Origin: Draconibacterium sp.
GTDB taxonomy: Bacteria > Bacteroidota > Bacteroidia > Bacteroidales > Prolixibacteraceae
Direction: 5' to 3'
Assembly: GCA_015493625.1 (NCBI GenBank)
Contig: WGCT01000075.1
Coordinates: forward strand, 1-9,102
Length of the DNA stretch: 9,102 nt
Shown here in pieces: positions 1 through 5,666 of the stretch (its first letter is position 1; each line of letters opens with the position of its first letter). The position numbers were made by a program, and so were the translations under genes. The notes under the pieces were generated by a model. That model saw only the letters and a program-made list of their open reading frames with translations, was not told the origin of the DNA and did not search any database.

Positions 1-93
1 ATTGCGATCCTCCTGAACATCGCAATAAATGTTACACACCTTGTGTATAATGCCTTGATTTTTCTGAATTATTTCTATGAATTCCTTTTCCAA
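1..93 (-). CDS. ECF-type RNA polymerase sigma factor, N-terminal fragment (runs off left edge)
   Basis: A minus-strand frame beginning with TTG at 93-91 stays open to the window edge and gives 31 residues: MEKEFIEIIQKNQGII, then HKVCNIYCDVQEDRN. The pattern (K/E)EF..II..NQGIIHKVCN.YC, followed by an acidic stretch leading to D/E-D-R, is what I recognise as the start of region 2 of Bacteroidota ECF sigma-70 factors, which normally continue into a DLFQEI-like motif. That motif would lie beyond the edge. The TTG start is chosen because no ATG or GTG occurs in this frame before an upstream stop at 129-127, and because the fragment then begins where these proteins usually begin. The target regulon and any anti-sigma partner cannot be seen. 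The family call rests on only 31 residues. Confidence 0.6.
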   Translation of the reverse strand, partial: MEKEFIEIIQKNQGIIHKVCNIYCDVQEDRN

Positions 94-302
94 AACTAAC
101 CTATTAGTAAGTAGAAATGTAAAAAATTACAATTTACAAATTATTGCAAGCGAACATTAATTTCAATTTTATATTCAAACCGAAAAGCTATTTGGTTTGA
201 GTATATATTGGGATACGCAGTGAACGGTTAATTTTCAAGGTTCTTAATTATTTTAATCAGTTTCTTTTTAAAACTGTTTAGAATGCCCGGCAAAATATCG
301 GG
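94..302. other. Intergenic region between sigma factor and rfbB
   Basis: This is a 209-bp AT-rich gap upstream of the sigma factor gene and downstream of rfbB, both on the minus strand. I see no coding potential. It holds two modest inverted repeats: TCAAACC/GGTTTGA (175-181 with 194-200, 12-nt loop) and CAGTTT/AAACTG (258-263 with 271-276). A weak CCCG/CGGG hairpin also lies just past the rfbB stop. None is followed by a clear T-run on the minus strand, so I do not call a terminator. The sigma factor promoter is presumably here. A TAGTTTTG motif (minus, 98-91) overlaps the chosen start codon. Confidence 0.4.
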
Positions 303-1355
303 TTACCGCTCTTTATATTGTTCTTCGTAATATTTCTGATAGTCGCCCGAAGTAACATTATTCAGCCACTCTTCGTTTTCGAGGTACCAGTCGATGGTTT
401 TTTCTATTCCCTCCTCGAACTGAAGTGAGGGTTCCCACCCCAGCTCCTTTTTAATCTTTGTGGCATCAATTGCATATCGTAAATCGTGCCCAGCCCGGTC
501 TTTAACGTAAGTAATAAGTTTTTCCGATTCGCCCTTTTTGCGTCCCAGCTTTGCGTCCATTTTTTGGCACATTGTCTTTATCAGCGCAATGTTGGTCCAC
601 TCGTTAAACCCGCCAATATTATATGTCTCGCCAACTTTCCCGTCGTGAAAAATAGTATCGATTGCACGGGCGTGATCGACCACCCACAGCCAGTCGCGAA
701 CATTCTCGCCTTTCCCGTAAACCGGTAGTGGCTTGTTGTTTTTAATGTTATGAATAAAAAGCGGAATCAGTTTTTCGGGAAATTGAAATGATCCGTAATT
801 GTTCGAGCAGTTCGAAATAAGTGTTGGCACGCCAAATGTGTCGAGGTAGGCACGTACAAAATGGTCGGAACTGGCTTTCGATGCCGAATACGGACTGTGT
901 GGGTCGTAAGCGGTTTCTTCGGTAAACATCCCTTCGTTGCCCAACGAGCCATAAACTTCGTCGGTTGAAATATGGTAGAACCTTTTCCCATCAAAATTAT
1001 CTTTCCAAACAAATTTGGCAGCATTTAAAAGGTTTACTGTTCCTATTACATTGGTAAAAACAAATTCTGTGGGATTCGAAATCGACCGGTCGACATGCGA
1101 CTCGGCAGCCAAATGAATTACCCCGTCGAACTTTCGCTCCTCAAAAAGCTTTTGTATAAACTTTTCGTCAACAATATCTCCTTTAACAAATTCGTAATTC
1201 GGTTTATTCTCAACGTCTTTCAGGTTGTTTAAATTCCCTGCATAAGTTAATTTGTCGAGGTTAACAATTTTATATTCGGGATATTTATTAACGAATAAGC
1301 GAACAACGTGCGAACCAATAAAGCCGGCTCCACCGGTAATTAGAATTGTTTTCAT
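303..1355 (-). CDS. rfbB: dTDP-glucose 4,6-dehydratase
   Basis: This 350-residue extended short-chain dehydrogenase/reductase converts dTDP-D-glucose to dTDP-4-keto-6-deoxyglucose in the cytoplasm, using tightly bound NAD+. It is the second step towards dTDP-rhamnose and related deoxysugars. The Rossmann motif GGAGFIG is at residues 8-14. HLAAESHVDRS (81-91), the T131-D132-E133 catalytic triplet and the YSASK motif (Y156, K160) match RfbB/RmlB rather than GalE, and NNYGSFQFPEKLIP is the usual RmlB substrate-side block. The length is typical, and the ATG start gives the exact N-terminus expected (MKTILITGGAGFIGSH). The rfbA, rfbC and rfbD genes are not adjacent. A -7/-33-like promoter lies just upstream, so it may be transcribed independently of the broken gene before it. 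Confidence 0.95.
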   Translation of the reverse strand: MKTILITGGAGFIGSHVVRLFVNKYPEYKIVNLDKLTYAGNLNNLKDVENKPNYEFVKGDIVDEKFIQKLFEERKFDGVIHLAAESHVDRSISNPTEFVFTNVIGTVNLLNAAKFVWKDNFDGKRFYHISTDEVYGSLGNEGMFTEETAYDPHSPYSASKASSDHFVRAYLDTFGVPTLISNCSNNYGSFQFPEKLIPLFIHNIKNNKPLPVYGKGENVRDWLWVVDHARAIDTIFHDGKVGETYNIGGFNEWTNIALIKTMCQKMDAKLGRKKGESEKLITYVKDRAGHDLRYAIDATKIKKELGWEPSLQFEEGIEKTIDWYLENEEWLNNVTSGDYQKYYEEQYKER

Positions 1356-1369
1356 TTTTTATTTTTTTT

Positions 1370-1398
1370 CAAAGGTAAAAATTCTTTTAAACTACAAA
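1370..1398 (-). promoter_or_regulatory. Putative Bacteroidota-type promoter of rfbB
   Basis: On the minus strand TACCTTTG (1377-1370) matches the TAnnTTTG -7 consensus of the Bacteroidota primary sigma factor exactly. TTTG (1398-1395) lies 17 nt upstream as a -33 candidate; this spacing is a little short for Bacteroides but within the range reported for flavobacteria. The rfbB ATG is 14 nt beyond the -7 box, which implies a very short leader. The promoter overlaps the end of the preceding gene fragment. This is a motif match only. Confidence 0.45.
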
Positions 1399-1720
1399 AC
1401 CAATCCTATCGCAATTCCAAAGCTTAAAACAGTACCTGTTATTTTGTCGTATAAACTTTTACCTGTAACATTGTAAAAAGGCGAAATGTATGCTCTCATA
1501 AACCAGTTTCTCATTTCGTGACGGACACCAACAATTGGCGTAAGATAAAGGTCGTAATACCTGAACCCTTTCTCCGGCTTTTTTTTAATCAATAAATCTC
1601 CTCCTAATCCGGCCTCAAAAAAAAATTCATGATTTCCAAAGTTACAAGTTACCTGACAGGGAATATTAAATTGTGCATTTTGGTTATTCATTTTAGGCGA
1701 CCATCCTAAACCCGATTGAA

Positions 1721-1726
1721 TAATTA
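1721..1726. repeat. Left target-site duplication TAATTA of the 245-bp element
   Basis: TAATTA directly precedes the element and recurs as 1972-1977 directly after it. The hexamer is itself a palindrome, so orientation cannot be inferred from it. Counting 5 bp (TAATT) instead would give the same repaired gene. Confidence 0.7.
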
Positions 1727-1971
1727 GGGTTTGCTGAAAAACAGCTAAACACGTAACATACAGCAAACTGTACTATTTTGTGCTTTTAAAAGTGCAAGCT
1801 TTTTGTCTTGTTATATTAAAAATGCTTGCATTTATTCATTCTCTGTTTCGGATATTTTAAAAGCTCAGCTGCACGCCATATTTGTACCTTGTTCAGTTTG
1901 AGGTATACATATACATCTGCACTTCACAAAATCCAAATCTGACGCACATCTGAGCTTTTCAGCAGACCCTC
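1727..1971. mobile_element. 245-bp MITE-like non-autonomous element with inverted ends and 6-bp target duplication
   Basis: The plus-strand left end reads GGGTTTGCTGAAAAAC. The reverse complement of the right end reads GAGGGTCTGCTGAAAAGC, so the termini are imperfect inverted repeats of about 15 bp. TAATTA flanks it directly on both sides (1721-1726 and 1972-1977). The exact boundary is uncertain by 1-2 bases because the end bases resemble the duplication. Excision of element plus one repeat repairs the interrupted gene in frame, which strongly supports insertion. There is no transposase and no convincing internal ORF. Internal symmetry includes GTTTGCTG/CAGCAAAC (1729-1736 with 1761-1768) and a perfect 10-bp pair AAAAGCTCAG/CTGAGCTTTT (1859-1868 with 1950-1959). 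The right 35 bp nearly match the left end of the 57-bp element at 4403. It is probably mobilised by a transposase elsewhere; I cannot name the IS family. Confidence 0.8.
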
Positions 1972-1977
1972 TAATTA
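1972..1977. repeat. Right target-site duplication TAATTA of the 245-bp element
   Basis: This is the second copy of the hexamer at 1721-1726. On the minus strand it forms part of the codons ATA ATT A.. of the 5' gene fragment, immediately before the frame enters the element. Confidence 0.7.
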
Positions 1978-2167
1978 TTTTGTATCGGGGGTGGACAAAA
2001 AGTGTTTGCCCAATATTAGCAGAGGCAATCATCCCGGTACCTCCTACTTCAAAAGAGAGATAGGAATTGTGTGTTTGCCCAAAAACAAAAATTGGTAGAA
2101 GAAAGAATGGAAATATGAGTATGCGAAACATATTAAGTTTTCTTACTCAACGTCCTATTTATCCTAT

Positions 2168-3196
2168 TTATTCTATTTTTCTCAGATGTTTTTCCCAATT
2201 CCACGAAGATAAAAGCATATCTTCTAACCCTTTTTCAGCTTTCCAGCCCAACTCTTCGTTGGCAAAAGTTGTGTCGGCCCATATTTTTTCGATATCGCCG
2301 GCACGCCGGTCAACAATTTTATAGTTGAGTTTTACTCCCGATACTTTTTCAAATCCTTTTACCATCTCCAAAACCGAATAGCCATTTCCGGTTCCCAGAT
2401 TAAAAATCTCGTAATTCGATTTGTTTTTGTTTGAAAGCAACCGGTTAATGGCAACTACATGAGCTTTTGCCAAATCGACCACATGAATATAATCGCGAAT
2501 TGCCGAACCGTCGGGCGTGTTATAATTGTCGCCAAAAACTTTTAATTCGTCGCGCAAGCCGGCAGCAGTTTGGGTAATAAACGGCACCAGGTTATTTGGA
2601 ATTCCCAATGGCAGCTCGCCAATTAATGCCGACTTGTGTGCTCCAACCGGATTGAAATAGCGCAGAGCAATGGTTTTTAATTTCGAGTTTGCCGCAGCAG
2701 TATCGCTTAAAATATCTTCGTTTACTCGCTTGGTATTTCCGTAAGGCGATTCGGCATCTTTACGCGGAGTTTGCTCGGTAACCGGTAAAACATCGGGTTG
2801 CCCGTAAACAGTACACGACGATGAAAACACAATATTGGGTACATCGTACTTTATCTGGCACTCTAAAACATTCATCATCGAAACCAGGTTGTTTCGATAA
2901 TAGAGCAACGGTTTTTCAACCGATTCGCCAACAGCTTTCGAAGCGGCAAAATGAATTATTGCCTCAATGTCGCTGTTCCGGCTAAAAAAACTATCGGTTT
3001 TCTCTTTATCGGCCAAATCGAATTGCTCGAATTCAGGTTTAATCCCCGTAATTTTTTCAATATTATCTAAAACTTCAATACTTGAATTCGAAAGGTTATC
3101 GACAATTATTACATCGAACCCCGACTCTTGTAACTTTACAACGGTATGAGAGCCAATATATCCGGTTCCTCCGGTAACTAAAATCTTACGTGCCAT
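2168..3196 (-). CDS. galE: UDP-glucose 4-epimerase
   Basis: This 342-residue protein interconverts UDP-glucose and UDP-galactose with bound NAD+, in the Leloir pathway and in supply of precursors for surface polysaccharide. The Rossmann motif TGGTGYIGSH is at residues 8-17. FAASKAVGESVEKPL (83-97), SSSCTVYG (125-132) and the catalytic YGNTK (Y152, K156) are characteristic of GalE, as are RYFNPVGAH and RDYIHVVDLAKAH. The frame is open further upstream, but the ATG at 3196 is chosen because it gives MARKILVTGG, the normal distance to the NAD-binding loop, and the extra 21 residues have no family counterpart. It is the first gene of a minus-strand run followed by the broken outer-membrane gene (36-bp gap) and rfbB. 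A tandem 9-bp repeat, TCCTATTTA twice on the plus strand (2153-2170), overlaps the stop codon. Confidence 0.95.
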   Translation of the reverse strand: MARKILVTGGTGYIGSHTVVKLQESGFDVIIVDNLSNSSIEVLDNIEKITGIKPEFEQFDLADKEKTDSFFSRNSDIEAIIHFAASKAVGESVEKPLLYYRNNLVSMMNVLECQIKYDVPNIVFSSSCTVYGQPDVLPVTEQTPRKDAESPYGNTKRVNEDILSDTAAANSKLKTIALRYFNPVGAHKSALIGELPLGIPNNLVPFITQTAAGLRDELKVFGDNYNTPDGSAIRDYIHVVDLAKAHVVAINRLLSNKNKSNYEIFNLGTGNGYSVLEMVKGFEKVSGVKLNYKIVDRRAGDIEKIWADTTFANEELGWKAEKGLEDMLLSSWNWEKHLRKIE

Positions 3197-3340
3197 AATT
3201 TTATTTTGAATGTAAAAATAGGAAAATAAACAGAGCTGAGAACCAATTATCAGATACATATTACACAGGTTCTCGAAAACTTAATCTAAGCTTTTTGTCG
3301 TATTCAAAAAGATGTTGTTAATTTTGCTCAATAAATATTT
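3197..3340. promoter_or_regulatory. Divergent intergenic region between galE and the SPOR gene
   Basis: These 144 bp must hold the start signals for both galE (minus) and the SPOR gene (plus). A TATTTTTG motif (3336-3343, plus) fits TAnnTTTG but overlaps the SPOR gene's TTG start codon, so its role is doubtful. Inside lies the inverted repeat GAGAACC/GGTTCTC (3238-3244 with 3268-3274, 23-nt loop). It could be an operator or part of an eroded copy of the inverted-repeat element (see findings). No clear promoter for galE stands out. Confidence 0.35.
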
Positions 3341-4402
3341 TTGAAAGTGGAAATAGGAAAATATATACACGAGCTTCTTCTCGAAAACGATCTGGTTATT
3401 ATTCCTGGATTTGGAGCATTTGTTACAAATTATAAACCGGCAGAAATAAACAAGGAGACCAACGAAATGAAACCTCCTTCGAAGGAGGTAACGTTTAACA
3501 GACAAATTAGAAATAACGACGGATTACTTGTTGGCAGTGTTGCCGGAGGCGAAGCAGTTTCGCATTTCGATGCACTTAAATTAATAGAGAAAGAGCGCGA
3601 AAACATTATCTATAAACTCGACAAAGGCGAAAAGGTTACAATTGCTGAAACCGGAGAGCTGTTTGTCGACGAAAAGAATGAAGTAAGATTTACCCCTTTC
3701 GACGATGAAAATATGTTGCTCGACTCGTTTGGACTGGAAACGGTTGCATTGGAAAAAGAAGTTGAAAAAGAGGAGGAAACACCTGTGGTAGTGGCAACTA
3801 ACAACCCTGAGAATGATGGTAAAAAAGAGGAAGAAGTTGCCGAGCCTGCAAAAGAAATTGTTCCACCAGTTGTTGAGCCTGCTAAAAATGAAGAAAAACC
3901 GGAAGAAAAAGAGGAGAAAAAGAGACGTGGCGGCTATTGGTTTTTATTAATACTTATTCCACTATTTTTTGTAGGATTTTTTCTCTACAAACAACAGGCA
4001 GCGAAAAAACCTCAACAACCGAAACAGAAAAAAAGCGAGGAGTTGGTAATTAAAAAAGCTCCGGTTGTTACACCCGATACTGTTACGCTTGATTCGACAA
4101 CTCAAACTATTCGGGATACATTAATTAGTAAAGAGAAAGAAGATTTGCCGGTTGAACAAAAAGTTGATAATCAGGCCAAATTTTACCTGGTTGGTGGAAG
4201 TTTTAAAGCCGAGAAAAATGCAAATAACTATTTAATTGAATTGAAAAAACGAGGATTCGAACCGTTTATACTCGGAAAGAGAGGAAACTTCTACATTGTG
4301 GGAATTGGCAAATACAGCACCGAAAAAGAGGCACTTCAGGCAAAACGCAAATTTACCGATGAGAACCCGAAATCGGGAGTTTGGGTAATGGAAGACAAGT
4401 AG
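3341..4402 (+). CDS. HU-CCDC81 and SPOR domain membrane protein
   Basis: This 353-residue protein has three parts. Residues 1 to about 125 match the paired HU-like domains (HU-CCDC81_bac type) found in Bacteroidota: IGKYIHELLLENDLVIIPG at the start, then VTFNRQIRNNDGLL and a second beta-rich half ending RFTPFDDENMLLDSFGLE. Residues 139-196 are Glu/Lys/Pro-rich and probably disordered. Residues 199-216 (YWFLLILIPLFFVGFFLY) form one membrane helix, preceded by KKRR, so the HU part should be cytoplasmic. Residues 280-351 are a SPOR domain (FYLVGGSFKAEKNANNYLIELKKRGF), a family that binds denuded peptidoglycan glycans, placed in the periplasm. The start is uncertain: TTG at 3341 (MKVEIGKYI) or GTG at 3347 (MEIGKYI); the latter resembles the usual N-terminus. 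No ATG precedes the conserved domain. A 57-bp inverted-repeat element directly follows the stop codon. A link to cell division or envelope organisation is inferred from the SPOR domain only. Confidence 0.85.
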   Translation: MKVEIGKYIHELLLENDLVIIPGFGAFVTNYKPAEINKETNEMKPPSKEVTFNRQIRNNDGLLVGSVAGGEAVSHFDALKLIEKERENIIYKLDKGEKVTIAETGELFVDEKNEVRFTPFDDENMLLDSFGLETVALEKEVEKEEETPVVVATNNPENDGKKEEEVAEPAKEIVPPVVEPAKNEEKPEEKEEKKRRGGYWFLLILIPLFFVGFFLYKQQAAKKPQQPKQKKSEELVIKKAPVVTPDTVTLDSTTQTIRDTLISKEKEDLPVEQKVDNQAKFYLVGGSFKAEKNANNYLIELKKRGFEPFILGKRGNFYIVGIGKYSTEKEALQAKRKFTDENPKSGVWVMEDK

Positions 4403-4459
4403 GGTCTGCTGAAAAGCTTAGATGTGCGTCAGATGCTTAACCGTTTCTCAGCAGACTCT
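4403..4459. mobile_element. 57-bp palindromic MITE-like element, short relative of the 245-bp element
   Basis: It begins GGTCTGCTGAAAAGC and ends, read as reverse complement, AGAGTCTGCTGAGAAAC, so it forms an imperfect hairpin with a stem of about 12-15 bp. Its first 33 or so bases (through GATGTGCGTCAGAT) match the right end of the element at 1727-1971 with one substitution. Its other end matches that element's left end less well (about 16 of 20). The direct repeat AAGTAG flanks it (4397-4402 and 4460-4465), and the first copy includes the SPOR gene's TAG stop. Without the insertion the two convergent genes would be only 10 bp apart. It is probably an internal-deletion derivative or a smaller family member. 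There is no coding capacity. Confidence 0.75.
4403..4459. terminator. Possible bidirectional terminator formed by the 57-bp hairpin
   Basis: The palindrome lies exactly between two convergent genes, right after the stop of the SPOR gene and 16 bp from the end of selD. In RNA either strand would fold into a long stem (GGUCUGCUGA paired with UCAGCAGACU, one G-U pair). There is no strong U-run directly after it on either strand, so intrinsic termination is possible but not demonstrated. Confidence 0.3.
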
Positions 4460-4475
4460 AAGTAGATTACTCAAT

Positions 4476-5516
4476 CTATTTTACAGAAATTAAATTTTTT
4501 TTGGGTTCGGTAAGTTCGCCAAAAGGTTCACTATTAATTCCGTTTTGTTTAAGTATTTCCTGAACCTCCTGAACCGAATCGGGAGCGACAGCCAATAATA
4601 AACCGCCACTGGTTTGCGGGTCGCACAAAATATTTTTAAGTGCCATATTGGGTAAATTAATTTTACTTCCGTAGCTGTCCCAATTTCGGTTTGTTCCACC
4701 CGGCACCGTATTATGCACAAGATATTTATCGAGAATAGGTAATTTTGGTACTTTTTCGAATTCTATTTCAGCCGACAGATTTGCCCCTTCGCACATTTCA
4801 ACCAAATGGCCAAGTAATCCAAATCCGGTTACGTCGGTCATTGCGTGTACACCAGGTATCTCAGCCATTTTTTCGCCAATTTTATTTAATCCGCTCATTA
4901 TTTCAATAGCGGTATTTTCGTCCTCTTTGGTTAGCAAACCATGTTTTTGTGCAGTAGTTAAAATCCCCACACCAATGGGTTTTGTTAAAAGCAATTTGCA
5001 CCCCGGAACAGCTCCATCGTTTCGTTTTAATTTTTCGGTGGCAACCATTCCGGTTACAGCGAGCCCGAAAATAGGTTCCGGACTTTCTATGCTGTGTCCG
5101 CCTGCCAGTGTAATTCCCGCTTCGGCACAAACCGAGCGTCCGCCTTCAATCACCTTTTGGGCAATTTCGGCCGATAAAACTTTAACCGGCCAGCCTAAAA
5201 TAGCAATAGCTAAAAGTGGCTTTCCACCCATTGCATACACATCGCTAATTGCATTTGTTGCTGCAATACGGCCAAAAGTATATGGGTCGTCGACAATGGG
5301 TGTAAAAAAATCGGTTGTGCTAATTATTGCCGACCCGTTTCCCAAATCGTAAACTGCGGCATCGTCGCGTTGTTCGTTTCCTACCAACAATGCTGGGTCT
5401 ACATTAAATACCATCTCCGAATGCAAAATTGTTGTTAAAACTTTAGGCGATATTTTACATCCACAACCTGCTCCCTGACTAAACTGGGTCAACCTTATTT
5501 CTTTTTCCGATTTCAT
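4476..5516 (-). CDS. selD: Selenide, water dikinase (selenophosphate synthetase)
   Basis: SelD makes selenophosphate from selenide and ATP, the selenium donor for selenocysteine-tRNA and for 2-selenouridine in tRNA. The 346-residue length is close to that of E. coli SelD. The glycine-rich catalytic loop [10 protein letters not shown] (residues 15-24) carries the catalytic Cys18 and Lys21 at the positions of E. coli Cys17 and Lys20, so this is a cysteine form, not a selenoprotein. [16 protein letters not shown], the [15 protein letters not shown] block, [10 protein letters not shown] and DPQTSGGLL are all conserved PurM-like/AIRS family blocks. The ATG at 5516 is preferred to an in-frame TTG three codons earlier, since GAAAG lies just upstream and the N-terminus then matches the family. 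No selA, selB or 2-selenouridine synthase gene is in the window, so the selenium use of this organism cannot be told here. Confidence 0.95.
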   Translation of the reverse strand: MKSEKEIRLTQFSQGAGCGCKISPKVLTTILHSEMVFNVDPALLVGNEQRDDAAVYDLGNGSAIISTTDFFTPIVDDPYTFGRIAATNAISDVYAMGGKPLLAIAILGWPVKVLSAEIAQKVIEGGRSVCAEAGITLAGGHSIESPEPIFGLAVTGMVATEKLKRNDGAVPGCKLLLTKPIGVGILTTAQKHGLLTKEDENTAIEIMSGLNKIGEKMAEIPGVHAMTDVTGFGLLGHLVEMCEGANLSAEIEFEKVPKLPILDKYLVHNTVPGGTNRNWDSYGSKINLPNMALKNILCDPQTSGGLLLAVAPDSVQEVQEILKQNGINSEPFGELTEPKKNLISVK

Positions 5517-5542
5517 TACTTTCAATTTTTAAAAACAGTTCG

Positions 5543-5550
5543 CAAAATTA
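5543..5550 (-). promoter_or_regulatory. Putative -7 promoter box for selD
   Basis: On the minus strand TAATTTTG matches TAnnTTTG and stands 26 nt before the selD ATG. A T-rich stretch (5573-5568) lies about 19 nt upstream where the -33 TTTG should be, but it is not a match. This is a motif match in AT-rich DNA. Confidence 0.35.
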
Positions 5551-5610
5551 TTCTTTTCATCCATTCGAAAAAACTATTCCTATATTATTCCATCACATAT
5601 AATTAAATCT

Positions 5611-5618
5611 TATTTTTG
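5611..5618 (+). promoter_or_regulatory. Putative -7 promoter box for the sulfatase gene
   Basis: TATTTTTG matches TAnnTTTG and would start a transcript with a leader of roughly 40 nt before the sulfatase ATG. No convincing -33 TTTG is seen at the expected distance. The leader would contain a small imperfect palindrome, AACCA-TC-TGGTT (5629-5640), and a four-codon ORF overlapping the gene start. Confidence 0.3.
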
Positions 5619-5666
5619 AAAACATAAAAACCATCTGGTTTGAATATATTATAAAATGAGTTTATT

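Larger units (their letters stand above)
1392..2131 (-). pseudogene. Small outer-membrane beta-barrel protein gene, disrupted by a 245-bp insertion
   Basis: Two minus-strand fragments belong to one gene. The 5' part (2131 to 1972) encodes a signal peptide, MFRILIFPFFLLPIFVFG with likely cleavage before Q19, and then SYLSFEVGGTGMIASANIG, a first beta-hairpin typical of small Bacteroidota barrels. The 3' part (1720 to 1392) encodes alternating hydrophobic and aromatic strands such as FFFEAGLGGDLLI and LSFGIAIGLVL at the C-terminus. The fragments are in different frames. Removing 1721-1971 (element plus one TAATTA repeat, 251 nt) joins them as ...RYKIIIQSGLGWSPK... in a single 162-residue frame without a stop. 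As it stands, the 5' part would read into the element and end at 1865 as an 88-residue protein with about 35 foreign residues. The 3' part has no credible start of its own. The gene lies 36 bp after galE. No specific function is recognised. Confidence 0.8.

Noticed and set aside
190..206. TGGTTTGAGTATAT resembles TGGTTTGAATATAT at 5636-5649 upstream of the sulfatase, considered as a shared operator.
   Set aside because: It is one short AT-rich near-match at sites with different contexts; two occurrences cannot support a regulatory call.
1392..1766. The 3' outer-membrane fragment as an independent 124-residue gene.
   Set aside because: Its first 15 or so residues are encoded by the inserted element, there is no signal peptide, and the repaired gene explains the rest.
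2153..2179. Tandem TCCTATTTA repeats at the galE stop, considered as a phase-variable tract.
   Set aside because: Only two full copies plus one degenerate copy (TTCTATTT), and the stop codon lies within them, so slippage would change little in the protein.
3197..3259. Upstream extension of galE by 21 residues (MYLIIGSQLC...).
   Set aside because: Family proteins begin close to the NAD-binding loop; the ATG at 3196 gives that N-terminus and the extension lies in the divergent promoter region.
4927..5352. A 141-codon open frame on the plus strand inside selD.
   Set aside because: It is antisense to well-conserved SelD blocks, has no recognisable domain, and looks like a codon-bias shadow.
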